Made by a program: the position numbers and the translations under genes | Part shown: piece by piece, positions 16,348 through 24,765 of the stretch | Position numbering within the stretch: the stretch's first letter is position 1 | Layout: each line of letters opens with the position of its first letter | NCBI GenBank assembly: GCA_963665185.2 | Contig: CAXXPO010000021.1 | Span: 62,001 to 126,000, forward strand | Origin: G963665185 sp963665185 | GTDB taxonomy: Bacteria > Desulfobacterota > Desulfovibrionia > Desulfovibrionales > Desulfovibrionaceae | Length of the DNA stretch: 64,000 bases | Direction: 5' to 3' | Notes under the pieces: generated by a model | Told to the model about the DNA's origin: nothing | Database searches by the model: none | What the model saw: only the letters and a program-made list of their open reading frames with translations

Positions 16348-17823
16348 TCAATCCAGACCGTAGGTTTTTATTTTCCGCCACAAGGTGCTGCGTCCCCACC
16401 CCAGCAGGCTTGCGGCCTTGTGCTTGCGGCCGCCGGATTTGACCAGGGCTTCCAAGATCATGCGCCGTTCCACATCCTCCCAATTGTCGTTGGCAGAGAT
16501 GGTATTGGAAAACTGCACGGGAACATGCGCATTTCCGGTCCCATGGGGATCGTTCAGGGTTGCAGCGGAATGCGGCTCCGTGTTCATGGACGACACCTGA
16601 GCACCTCCACCACCCGTCTGCATCCCGGAAATGCTTCCGGGATGTCTGGTCAGATAGCCGGGAAGATGGCGTACCTGGATGCGCTCGCTGTCGCAGAAGT
16701 TCACGGCGTATTCTATCACGTTGCGCAGTTCGCGCACATTGCCCGGATAGGCGTAGTTTTCCAGCAGGGCTGCCGCCCGCTCGGAACATCCGCTGATGGT
16801 CTTGCCGAAACGTTGGCAGAAGCGTTTCAGAAAATGGTCTTCCAGCAGGCTGATGTCGTGGCCCCGTTCGCGCAGGGGGGGCAGGTGCAGCCGGATGACA
16901 TTGAGCCGGAAAAAGAGATCCTGGCGAAAACGGTTTTCACGAACCATGGTCTCCAGGTCGCGATGGGTGGCCACGATGACGCGCACGTCGGAAACAACTC
17001 CCTTGGTGCTGCCCAGGGGATAGATGACCTTGTCGTCCAGAAAGGACAGCAGCTTGACCTGGAGGTTCAGGGGCAGGTCGCCTATTTCCGTCAAAAAAAG
17101 AGTACCGCCGTGGGCCAGTCGGAAACGCCCCGGCTTGTCCTGGTCCGCGCCCGTGAACGCGCCCTTGGCATGGCCGAAAAGTTCGGACTCCAGCAGGGTG
17201 TCCGGCAGTGCGCCGCAGTTGACCTTGATGAACGGTCCGCCGGACCGTTCCGAGGCCTTGTGGATGGCCTCGGCCAGCATGTCCTTGCCCGTGCCGGTTT
17301 CGCCCGTGATGAGCACTGAGGAGTCGGTCTGGGCCACGCTGGGAACCATGCGGAAGACGCGTTCTATCTGCGGGCTTTTGCCGATCAGTCCGCCGAAGCT
17401 GTATGTGCCCGGACCGGGTTTTTCATGGCCTTCGGGAACGGCGGCCGGAGCAACTGTTTCAACAATGCCCACCTGCCGCCCCTGGCCGTCGAGCAAGGGG
17501 GCCACGGTCAGCCGGACGTCCAGCTTGCGCCGCTCGCGGTTGATGATGGTCGCCTTGGTGGCCTGCGGTTCAAACGAATCCTGACCGGACTGGACCGGAC
17601 AGCCGCGCAGGCAGTAGTCGCAGCGCAGGGCGTGCAGGCATCTCAGCCCGGCGATATCTTCGCGGGCCGCGCCTGTGATCCGTTCATAGGCGCTATTGAC
17701 CAGCATGATGTTGCCATGCCTGTCCATGATGCACACGCCGACCGGCAGTTCGTCAAAAAAATTGAGAAAGACTCCGGGCGCGGACAATACGCCTCCCAGG
17801 CGTTTAACTGCGGATTGTACCAT
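16348..17823 (-). CDS. Sigma-54-dependent transcriptional activator (PAS-AAA+-Fis)
   Basis: A 491-residue enhancer-binding protein. Residues 20-130 form a PAS domain with a cysteine group, C-x5-C-x2-C-x3-C (RCLHALRCDYCLRGCP). The AAA+ domain has Walker A GETGTGKD, the sigma-54 contact loop GAFTGA and the Arg-finger region LFFRLNV. The Walker B segment reads GGTLFLTEIGDL, with Thr where Asp is usual. The C-terminal helix-turn-helix of Fis type is KHKAASLLGWGRSTLWRKI. The ATG at 17823 has no ribosome site; a TTG at 17787 preceded by GGGAGG is an alternative start. A good candidate target is the sigma-54 promoter near 15.86 kb. Confidence 0.9.
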   Translation of the reverse strand: MVQSAVKRLGGVLSAPGVFLNFFDELPVGVCIMDRHGNIMLVNSAYERITGAAREDIAGLRCLHALRCDYCLRGCPVQSGQDSFEPQATKATIINRERRKLDVRLTVAPLLDGQGRQVGIVETVAPAAVPEGHEKPGPGTYSFGGLIGKSPQIERVFRMVPSVAQTDSSVLITGETGTGKDMLAEAIHKASERSGGPFIKVNCGALPDTLLESELFGHAKGAFTGADQDKPGRFRLAHGGTLFLTEIGDLPLNLQVKLLSFLDDKVIYPLGSTKGVVSDVRVIVATHRDLETMVRENRFRQDLFFRLNVIRLHLPPLRERGHDISLLEDHFLKRFCQRFGKTISGCSERAAALLENYAYPGNVRELRNVIEYAVNFCDSERIQVRHLPGYLTRHPGSISGMQTGGGGAQVSSMNTEPHSAATLNDPHGTGNAHVPVQFSNTISANDNWEDVERRMILEALVKSGGRKHKAASLLGWGRSTLWRKIKTYGLD

Positions 17824-17963
17824 GCAGCAGAGGTAGCACGGCCAGGTATATGGGGCAATCGCTTTGCACGGAGGAGGAAAGGGGACTTTTCAACTGCCGC
17901 GCCTTTCCGTACCATGCCGTTCCTTGCCGCACAGGCGGAAAAATTTGGTCAGGAGCCGGAGCC

Positions 17964-18947
17964 TTGAGTACAATTCGCGGACGGTTTGCGCCCAGCCCCA
18001 CGGGGCGCATGCACCTCGGCAATGCGTTCGCCGCCTTGTTGTGTTGGCTGGCGGCCCGAAACCGGGGAGGACAGGTCGTTTTCCGGGTTGAAGACATCGA
18101 CCCGCAACGCTCCCGGCCGGAATACGTCGATCTGCTCATGCGCGATTTGGCCTGGCTGGGGCTGGACTGGGACGAAGGACCGGACCGGGGCGGTCCCTGC
18201 GGACCCTATGTGCAGAGCCTGCGCCTGCATCGCTACGAAGAAGCCTTACGTTCCCTGGAGTCGCTTGGCGCGGTTTATCCCTGCTGGTGCTCCCGCAAGA
18301 AATTGCAGGAGGCGGCCCGCCTTCATCCGTCCACCACACGTCGCGACGCCGGTCCGGCCTACCCTGGTTTCTGCCGCAACCTGAGCAGGGAAGAACAACA
18401 GGCCTGTGCGATCAATGGACAAAATCCCATGCTGCGGTTGCGTTTTCCCGAGCGCGACTACGCCTTTGACGACCTCGCTTTGGGCCGGGTTGTGCTGCCC
18501 GGGCCTGAAATCTGCGGCGACTTCAGTCTGCGCCGTTCGGACGGCGTCTTTGCCTACCAGCTCGCCGTGGTGGTGGACGACATGGACATGCGCATCAACC
18601 AGATCGTGCGCGGGGCAGACATTCTTGACAGCACCCCGCGTCAGATCCATCTGCTCGAACTTCTGGGCGGCCCGATCCCCCAGTATGCCCATGTTCCCCT
18701 GCTGGTGGACAGTCGGGGCCGCAAACTCTCCAAACGCCATGCCTCCTTGGAACTGGCCGCCTTGCGCGAATCCGCGGTACCCTCGGAAAACATCGTCGGC
18801 TACCTGCTTTGGTTGGCTGGATTGCAGGACGCACCGCGACCGGCCAGGGCCGCACATTTTGTGGACAACTTCGACTTTGCGCCGGTTCCCTCCCAATCCC
18901 TGGCCGTTCCCGACAATGTGGCCGATATTCTCGGCGGGGCAGACTGA
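17964..18947 (+). CDS. gluQ: Glutamyl-Q tRNA(Asp) synthetase
   Basis: A 327-residue homologue of the catalytic part of glutamyl-tRNA synthetase, without the anticodon-binding domain. In the family it attaches glutamate to queuosine in tRNA(Asp). The class I HIGH-type motif is in RFAPSPTGRMHLGN and the KMSKS-type motif is KLSKR. Zinc ligands fit YPCWCSRKKL and the later YPGFCR. Length is close to the family norm of about 300. The start was set at the TTG at 17964 because AGGAG lies eight bases upstream and the family sequence begins there; the open frame runs on upstream without homology. Confidence 0.9.
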   Translation: MSTIRGRFAPSPTGRMHLGNAFAALLCWLAARNRGGQVVFRVEDIDPQRSRPEYVDLLMRDLAWLGLDWDEGPDRGGPCGPYVQSLRLHRYEEALRSLESLGAVYPCWCSRKKLQEAARLHPSTTRRDAGPAYPGFCRNLSREEQQACAINGQNPMLRLRFPERDYAFDDLALGRVVLPGPEICGDFSLRRSDGVFAYQLAVVVDDMDMRINQIVRGADILDSTPRQIHLLELLGGPIPQYAHVPLLVDSRGRKLSKRHASLELAALRESAVPSENIVGYLLWLAGLQDAPRPARAAHFVDNFDFAPVPSQSLAVPDNVADILGGAD

Positions 18948-19030
18948 TCCCCTTCCTTTTCCGGTTGGCATTTTCGTCCATTCAGCACTTGCATTGCCCG
19001 TCTCGCACCTGTAACAGTACGTCCAGCCGA

Positions 19031-19112
19031 TTGGGGTGTCCCGCGCGGAGCGGGGCTGAGATTACACCCATCGAACCTGATGCAGTTCACACTGCCGAAG
19101 GGAATCGGGGCC
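19031..19112 (+). ncRNA. TPP riboswitch (THI element)
   Basis: The segment has the signature pieces of the thiamine pyrophosphate riboswitch in order: GGGGTG, GGGGCTGAGATTACACCC, GAACCTGATGCAGTT and CTGCCGAAGGGAA. It ends about 106 bases before thiC, which it should repress when thiamine pyrophosphate is abundant. A short stem (TGCCC/GGGCA) follows near 19116-19129 and may be part of the expression platform. Confidence 0.95.
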
Positions 19113-19218
19113 GTGCCCTTGCGGGCATACACTCCACGACTCCTTCCTTTCCTCCCCGGCGGACTGCCAACGCGCTATTCTGGAGCGCCCAACCCGCTTG
19201 CTCAAGCAAGGACGGATC

Positions 19219-20493
19219 ATGTTGCAATTGCAAAAAAACAAAGCCCTTCTCGACCTCATGGATTCCTGTCTGCCCGCTGTCTGCCAACGCGAAGGCCTGG
19301 ATGAGGCCCTGGTGCGCGAGGCCATTGCCCGGGGAACCATGGTGCTTCTCGGCAACCCGGCCCGCAACGACTTCATCCCCACCCTGGTGGGGCAGCCCGC
19401 CAAAGTGAAGGTCAATGCCAACATCGGTACGTCGCCCTTCATGAACGAGCCGGCACGGGAAATGAAAAAGGCCCGCCTTGCCCGGGCCGCAGGAGCCGAT
19501 ACCATCATGGATCTGTCCACGGCCGGCGATCTGACCGCCATCCGCCAGGAAATGCTGGATGCCTGTCCGCTGCCCCTGGGAACCGTGCCCATTTATGGCG
19601 TGGCCGCCAAATACATCCTGGCCAAGCAAGATCCCGCAGAATTCAAGGCCGATGAGCTTTTCGAGGAAATAAAGCGTCAGGCCGAGCAGGGCGTGGACTT
19701 CATGACCGTGCACTGCGGCGTGTCCCGCCGCGCAGCCGCCCTTGCCAAGGAAGCGGGCCGCATGATGGGCATTGTTTCCCGCGGCGGTTCCATCACCGTG
19801 CGCTGGATGCAGATCAACGATCGGGAAAATCCCCTCCTGGAGCGCTTTGACGAACTGCTCGACATTGTCGTCAGGCACAATGTCACCCTCAGCCTGGGCG
19901 ACGGCATGCGTCCAGGAGCTGGAATCGACGCGGGCGATACCGCCCAGTGGGACGAAGTCGTCACCCTGGCCGAACTGACCCGTCGCGCCTGGAAGGCCGG
20001 GGTGCAGGTTATGATCGAAGGCCCCGGACATGTCCCCATGCATCAGGTCCAGGCCCAGATCCAGGGCATCAAGCGTCTCTGCATGGGCGCCCCGCTGTAC
20101 GTTCTCGGTCCCCTGGCCACTGATGCGGCACCCGGCTACGACCACATTGCCGGAGCCATCGGCGGTGCCATGGCCGTCACCCACGGAGCGGATTTCCTTT
20201 GCTACCTTACTCCTGCGGAACACCTTACCCTGCCCGATGGCGAAGACGTGCGCGCAGGCGTGATAGCCTCGCGCATAGCCGCTCAGTGCGGTGAATCCGC
20301 CCTTGGCCGTCCCCATGCCGTACAGCGTGATATCGACATTTCGCAGGCCCGTGCCGACCTGAATTGGGAACGCATGGCCGAACTTGCCCTTGATCCGCCC
20401 ATGGTCCGCCATCGTCGCAAGGACCATGCGGACAAGGACGAATGCGCCATGTGCGGAGAGTTCTGCGCCGTGAAGATGTTGAAGGATTTTTAA
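19219..20493 (+). CDS. thiC: Phosphomethylpyrimidine synthase ThiC
   Basis: A 424-residue radical SAM enzyme that converts 5-aminoimidazole ribotide to the hydroxymethylpyrimidine phosphate of thiamine. Recognisable parts are VNANIGTSP, GADTIMDLSTAGDL, MTVHCGV, SRGGS, EGPGHVPMHQ and APLYVLGPLATD. The C-terminal cysteine motif is CAMCGEFC, which holds the 4Fe-4S cluster. The protein is of the short bacterial/archaeal type, lacking the long N-terminal extension of the enterobacterial enzyme. The start at 19219 follows AAGGA with a six-base spacer. It is controlled by the TPP riboswitch directly upstream and seems to be transcribed alone. Confidence 0.97.
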   Translation: MLQLQKNKALLDLMDSCLPAVCQREGLDEALVREAIARGTMVLLGNPARNDFIPTLVGQPAKVKVNANIGTSPFMNEPAREMKKARLARAAGADTIMDLSTAGDLTAIRQEMLDACPLPLGTVPIYGVAAKYILAKQDPAEFKADELFEEIKRQAEQGVDFMTVHCGVSRRAAALAKEAGRMMGIVSRGGSITVRWMQINDRENPLLERFDELLDIVVRHNVTLSLGDGMRPGAGIDAGDTAQWDEVVTLAELTRRAWKAGVQVMIEGPGHVPMHQVQAQIQGIKRLCMGAPLYVLGPLATDAAPGYDHIAGAIGGAMAVTHGADFLCYLTPAEHLTLPDGEDVRAGVIASRIAAQCGESALGRPHAVQRDIDISQARADLNWERMAELALDPPMVRHRRKDHADKDECAMCGEFCAVKMLKDF

Positions 20494-20514
20494 AGAGAAA
20501 GACGACGGCTCTGG

Positions 20515-20547
20515 GGGCCTGCGGGGAGTGATGGTCCCTGCAGGCCC
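20515..20547 (+). terminator. Hairpin behind thiC
   Basis: Two 12-bp arms (20515-20526, 20536-20547) match at 11 positions around a nine-base loop. It starts 21 bp beyond the thiC stop and is followed at once by a longer hairpin. Confidence 0.5.
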
Positions 20548-20553
20548 AGCCGA

Positions 20554-20618
20554 CCGTTTCATGACAAAGGCCCTGTCGACGAGCACAGCTCGTCGGCAGG
20601 GCCTTTGTCATGAAACGG
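20554..20618. terminator. Very long hairpin behind thiC
   Basis: Arms of 31 bases (20554-20584 with 20588-20618) around a three-base loop, with a single difference that would be a G-U pair in RNA read from the plus strand. There is no T tract next to it. It sits between thiC and the convergent PEBP-family gene. Confidence 0.6.
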
Positions 20619-20771
20619 AGGGGGAAAGGGCGGTCATCCCCATGTGTTTGGGGAGCGAAGTGTTTTGGCCTTTAAGAAAAAAGGCTGTGGGGTGAGCTGA
20701 AAGTCAGGAAGTGTCGCCAGCTGCAGCCCTTTAAAATTGTGGCCCGGCAGCATCCTGATCAACCGGTTTTT

Positions 20772-21341
20772 TTAACGTCCGTAGACTGCCGTGAAACTCG
20801 CCTTGCCCAGCGTATGGGCGTTGACCATAAACCCGACCATGGCTGCGGAACTCTCCGGCGGCAAATCCAATTTCTCCACATCCAGGGCGTGGACCGTGAA
20901 AATGTAGCGGTGGTTGCCGTGTCCTTCCGGCGGGCAGGCCCCGCCATACCCGGGAGCGCCAAAGTCGGTCCGGCTCTGGACCGCTCCGTCCGGAAGATGG
21001 CCGCCTTTGCTTCCCGCGCCTTCGGGCAGACGGTTTACCGCAGCCGGGATATTGAAGACCACCCAGTGCCACCAGCCGCTGCCCGTCGGCGCGTCGGGAT
21101 CGTAGACGGTCAGGGCGAATCCCTTGGTTCCGGCAGGCGGATCGGTCCAGTGCAGGGCCGGGGACAGATTTCCTCCAGCGCAACCGAAGCCGTTCAGGAT
21201 ATGGGATTCGGGAAGCGTGCCCCGGTTCTGCACGGTGGGGCTGGTCAGGGTGAAATCCGCGGCCCGGCCGGTTCCGGCGGAAAGCAACAGGATCGTGCAG
21301 GCGACGAATGCCGCCCACAAGGAAACGTGTGATTTTCGCAT
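20772..21341 (-). CDS. Exported YbhB/YbcL-type PEBP-family protein
   Basis: A 189-residue protein with a signal peptide (hydrophobic residues 8-22, cleavage near GRAA) and one phosphatidylethanolamine-binding-protein domain of the bacterial YbhB/YbcL type. The ligand-site pattern is present: YDPDAPTGSGWWHW with the Asp-Pro-Asp and His, and YGGACPPEGHGNHRYIF. The biochemical role of these periplasmic proteins is poorly known. The start has GGAGG seven bases upstream. It lies 57 bp behind the AraC-type regulator gene on the same strand, so the two may be co-transcribed. Confidence 0.88.
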   Translation of the reverse strand: MRKSHVSLWAAFVACTILLLSAGTGRAADFTLTSPTVQNRGTLPESHILNGFGCAGGNLSPALHWTDPPAGTKGFALTVYDPDAPTGSGWWHWVVFNIPAAVNRLPEGAGSKGGHLPDGAVQSRTDFGAPGYGGACPPEGHGNHRYIFTVHALDVEKLDLPPESSAAMVGFMVNAHTLGKASFTAVYGR

Positions 21342-21398
21342 GATATTCCTCCATTGGGTTTTGAAGGAGAACTATCACACGTTTTCCCGGAGGCGCAG

Positions 21399-22289
21399 TC
21401 ACGATTCGGCCAAAGGCTGTCCCGAAACGGCTGTGTATTGCAACACCTCGCTGGGACTGACCCCGAACCGTTCCCTGAACAGTCCGGCGAATCGTGAGGC
21501 GGAGTTGTAGCCGCAACGGTATGCGGCTTCGCCCACCGAGGTGTTGCCCACCTGGAGCAGGGCCAGCCCTGCGTTGAGGCGGACTTCGCGGAGAATTTGC
21601 GTGAATCCGTCTCCCTCATTGTTCAGGTGGCGGCGGAGAGTGCGTTCGCTGGTGCCCAGTTTTTCCGCGATTCCCCGGATGGTCCATTCGCGGCCCGGAT
21701 CCATGCCCATGACGGAGCTGCACCGGGAACTCCAAGATGACGCGGCCTGCCACAACAAAGGCATGCAATCGGTTTTGTCCGCCACGACCAGCAGCAATTC
21801 CTCCCTGCACAGGGCGAGGAGAGGTTCATTTTCGGGGGTGGCCGCCGCCATCTCCATGAGATGCCGCAGCGATGATTCAATGATCGCGTCACAGGGGATT
21901 TGCAGTGCTTCGAGCGGTCGGGTGGGGAAGCCATTGTTGGGTGGGCGCCCTGTCGCGGCGCGGGCGATCATGGCTTCCCCGTAGGTCAGACATAAGGCGG
22001 AATATCGACCGGAATGGCCGTCGGGCGTGTTTTCCACGGTTGTTTCCATGCGGGCCGGGAGAAGGAATCCTTCACCGGCGCGGATGCGCATGGAGTCCTG
22101 GCCGCAGAATATGGTCTTTGCGCCGTCCAGCACGAAGATGACGGCGGATTGGGGCAGGCTGACGGAGCGGATTTTGTGGCCCATGGTGAACGACAGGATG
22201 CCGAGTCCGGGCAGGCGTGTCAGTCCCGCTTTCGGCGCTGGGCGGGCGAGTATCTGTTGCAGCTTTTGGTTTAGAGTCCGGGTGTCCAT
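21399..22289 (-). CDS. AraC-family transcriptional regulator
   Basis: A 296-residue regulator. The C-terminal 100 residues hold two helix-turn-helix units of the AraC/XylS family: TIRGIAEKLGTSERTLRRHL and the second in VGEAAYRCGYNSASRFAGLF ending RERFGVSPSEV. The N-terminal part, about 180 residues with LPQSAVIFVLDG and IRAGEGFLLPA, fits a cupin-like effector domain of the AraC_N type found with amino-acid or amine regulators. It stands between the PEBP-family gene and the APC permease gene, all on the minus strand, and may control one or both. Confidence 0.9.
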   Translation of the reverse strand: MDTRTLNQKLQQILARPAPKAGLTRLPGLGILSFTMGHKIRSVSLPQSAVIFVLDGAKTIFCGQDSMRIRAGEGFLLPARMETTVENTPDGHSGRYSALCLTYGEAMIARAATGRPPNNGFPTRPLEALQIPCDAIIESSLRHLMEMAAATPENEPLLALCREELLLVVADKTDCMPLLWQAASSWSSRCSSVMGMDPGREWTIRGIAEKLGTSERTLRRHLNNEGDGFTQILREVRLNAGLALLQVGNTSVGEAAYRCGYNSASRFAGLFRERFGVSPSEVLQYTAVSGQPLAES

Positions 22290-22322
22290 GCCGAATGTGT
22301 ATATTCATGCCCGAAGTTTTAT

Positions 22323-23567
22323 TCAAGTTGAAGCGGCCTTGCGTATTTTTTGTGGAAAGCCGGCCTCATGCGCCTGGACCGCGCATGTGATCACTCCCAG
22401 CCCGGCGAGAATCCATGGCGGGGAAAAGGCCAGAAACGAGATGAAGCCCATGAACAGCAGGGCGCAGGCCATACGCAACGGCCAGGACGCGATAAGCCGC
22501 ATGGCCGCGCTTATGGCAAGCAGGGAGTTGGACAGGAAAAACACGTTGGCGATGCAAACAATTTCTTCCAGCGAGATGACCTGAAGATGCAGCAGAACGA
22601 GACTGGCGCATTCGAACCCGACGATGCACAGCATGGCCGCAACGGGCGCGTCATGTTCGTTCCGTTTGGCAAGTACGGGGGGAAGGTGTTTTTCCACGGC
22701 CAGGGACGCGGCCAGGCGGGAAATTCCCCCGACGATCATCAGGTATGTGCAGGCGCACAGTGCCGTGGTGATGAGCATGACCACGATATCCGCAAAAGGC
22801 CCGAGCAGGATGGTGACCACGTCCGACACGCGGGACGTGCCGTTGCCGGGGGAAATGACGGCCAGCGCCCAGGCCACCAGGATGTAGACCCCGCAGATCA
22901 TGGTCGCGGCCAGGGCTGTTCCCCAGGGTATGGTCCTGCGCGGTGTCCGCACGTCCATGGTGTAGTTGCCGATGATTTCCCAGCCGATGATCGCCCAGAA
23001 CAGAACCAGCAGGGTGCGGCCCATGGCGGAAACGTCGAACGGCGCGCCGGGGATTGGAAGCACGGGCGTGTTGAGAATGGTCGTTACGCTGCCCGCCACG
23101 AGCGTGAGGCTCACGGCGATGCTGGCGGCAAAGGCGATGCTTCCCACCAGGGCGATTCTGCGCGTCAGCAGGCAGGCGCACAGCAGGAGCAGCCCGCCTG
23201 CAATGACGGTATCGACGTTTGGTTGAAGATGCAAAGCGCGTGAAATGGTGCTCGCCGCCGTCATGAGCACTGCGACCGGTCCTGCGCATACGGCGCAAAG
23301 CAGATAGATGGAGGCGAGCCTTCCCGCCCGTGCTCCGAATGCCTTGCGGATGGCGATGGGCGCTCCTTCCGCGCCGGGGTAGGCAAGAGCCAGCATGGCG
23401 AAGACCATGGCGAAGGCGGCTCCCAGCCCCATGATGACGAGCCAGCCTGCAACCGCCCACTGCCCTAATTGCGCCTGGGCAATGGGCGGGAGAAGAATGA
23501 CGCCCGATCCCAAAACGGCTCCCGCAATCAATCCGCTCAGTTGCAGCGCTCCAATTTTTTTATGCAT
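22323..23567 (-). CDS. APC-superfamily amino acid permease (YjeH-like)
   Basis: A 414-residue membrane protein with about twelve helices and the APC-family start GLIAGAVLGSGVILLPP, where the glycine-rich unwound part of helix 1 binds substrate. The reminiscent relatives are YjeH-type exporters of neutral amino acids rather than long-chain permeases; export is a guess. The start at 23567 is preceded by AAGGAG with a seven-base spacer. The coding frame stays open upstream for about 500 bases but has no homology there. The LysR regulator gene starts 118 bp away on the other strand, a classic divergent arrangement implying control. Confidence 0.85.
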   Translation of the reverse strand: MHKKIGALQLSGLIAGAVLGSGVILLPPIAQAQLGQWAVAGWLVIMGLGAAFAMVFAMLALAYPGAEGAPIAIRKAFGARAGRLASIYLLCAVCAGPVAVLMTAASTISRALHLQPNVDTVIAGGLLLLCACLLTRRIALVGSIAFAASIAVSLTLVAGSVTTILNTPVLPIPGAPFDVSAMGRTLLVLFWAIIGWEIIGNYTMDVRTPRRTIPWGTALAATMICGVYILVAWALAVISPGNGTSRVSDVVTILLGPFADIVVMLITTALCACTYLMIVGGISRLAASLAVEKHLPPVLAKRNEHDAPVAAMLCIVGFECASLVLLHLQVISLEEIVCIANVFFLSNSLLAISAAMRLIASWPLRMACALLFMGFISFLAFSPPWILAGLGVITCAVQAHEAGFPQKIRKAAST

Positions 23568-23684
23568 GCGAAGGCTCCTTGACGTAGTAATGGGAGTTTC
23601 GTAGCAAAAGCGGAGTAATCGGGAAAACTGAATTTTTAGAATAATACGTTCACCGAAACTGATCGATTGTTTCCGGGGACAAGT

Positions 23685-24557
23685 ATGGAGATTCGTCATT
23701 TTCTGACGTTCAAGACTATTGTGGAGCAGGGCAGTTTTATTAATGCGGCCCGCATTCTCAACTACGCGCAGTCTTCGGTAACTTCGCATATCCGGGCGCT
23801 TGAGGACTACTACGGGCAACCTGTATTCGACCGCATCGGTAAAAGCGTTAAGCTCAATGCGTTCGGGCAGTTGGTGTACAAGCGCGTATGCGTGCTTCTG
23901 GCGGCATACGAGGAGGTTCGTGCGCTGAAGGATGAAGCGGGTGAGCCGGCGGGACGTCTGCGGATCGGTGCTCCGGAGTCGACACTGCTCTACAGGCTGG
24001 CTCCGGTTTTGCAACGGTACAAGGAGTTGCATCCCCGGGTGGAGCTGGTGATGGAAAACGCCACCTGCCCGCAAATGCGGCAGGCGCTACGGACCGGTGA
24101 GCTGGATTTGGCCGTCCTTCTGGAGCAGGTCGGGAACGAACCGGACCTGGAGCGTGTTCCGTTGTTCGAGGAACCCATGAGCATCGTCATGCCGAAAGGG
24201 TATCCCGGAGACGATCTGAAGCCGGAGGTCAGCCATGTCATTTTGTATACCGAGGCGGGGTGCAGCTACCGGACGATCTTCCAGCGATTGCTCGAAGTAA
24301 GGGGCGTCCGGACGGACAATGTCATGGAAACGGCGAGCCTCGAGGTCATCAAGCAATACGTCCTGTGCGGCATCGGCGTATCGTTTCTCCCCACGGTGGT
24401 CATCCGCAAGGAACTGGACGCCGGAGCGCTCAAACATGTTCCGTGGCAGACCTCCGATCCGGTTGTCGTCCAGATCGTCCGGCACAAGGATAAATGGATT
24501 TCCCCTGCCGTGGCCGCCTTTCTCCGTATTCTCCGTGAGGAGGCCGGGCGGTGGTGA
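23685..24557 (+). CDS. LysR-family transcriptional regulator
   Basis: A 290-residue LysR-type regulator. Residues 1-60 form the winged helix-turn-helix (FLTFKTIVEQGSFINAARIL, SSVTSHIRALE), and the rest is the two-lobed effector domain with RLRIGAPESTLLYRLAPVL and DLAVLLEQ. These proteins bind a small ligand and act on a divergent promoter; here the APC permease gene is the obvious candidate target, and an amino acid the candidate ligand. The start at the ATG was preferred over the TTG six codons earlier. Confidence 0.93.
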   Translation: MEIRHFLTFKTIVEQGSFINAARILNYAQSSVTSHIRALEDYYGQPVFDRIGKSVKLNAFGQLVYKRVCVLLAAYEEVRALKDEAGEPAGRLRIGAPESTLLYRLAPVLQRYKELHPRVELVMENATCPQMRQALRTGELDLAVLLEQVGNEPDLERVPLFEEPMSIVMPKGYPGDDLKPEVSHVILYTEAGCSYRTIFQRLLEVRGVRTDNVMETASLEVIKQYVLCGIGVSFLPTVVIRKELDAGALKHVPWQTSDPVVVQIVRHKDKWISPAVAAFLRILREEAGRW

Positions 24558-24653
24558 TATTGTGGCTGGCGGGTGGACTTCGGCCGGGCCGGAACCGGCA
24601 ATTCGAGCATATCCCGCACATGTTTTTTTCTGTGGGAAATCGGCATAGTCTCC

Positions 24654-24668
24654 TGGCGCAAGCTTTGC
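24654..24668 (+). promoter_or_regulatory. Predicted sigma-54 promoter of the SBP-GTPase-ATPase operon
   Basis: TGGCGCAAGCTTTGC has GG and GC ten bases apart and a close match to the TGGCAC-N5-TTGC consensus. It lies about 97 bp before the first gene of the three-gene operon. Its activator is not evident from the neighbours. Confidence 0.6.
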
Positions 24669-24765
24669 AGGTATAAGGACGATATGCATCAGAAGGCCGG
24701 ATGCCCGATACGTTTTTGTCTGCATCTTCAAAATTGTCGACATCCGCGCCACAAAAAGGAGCATC

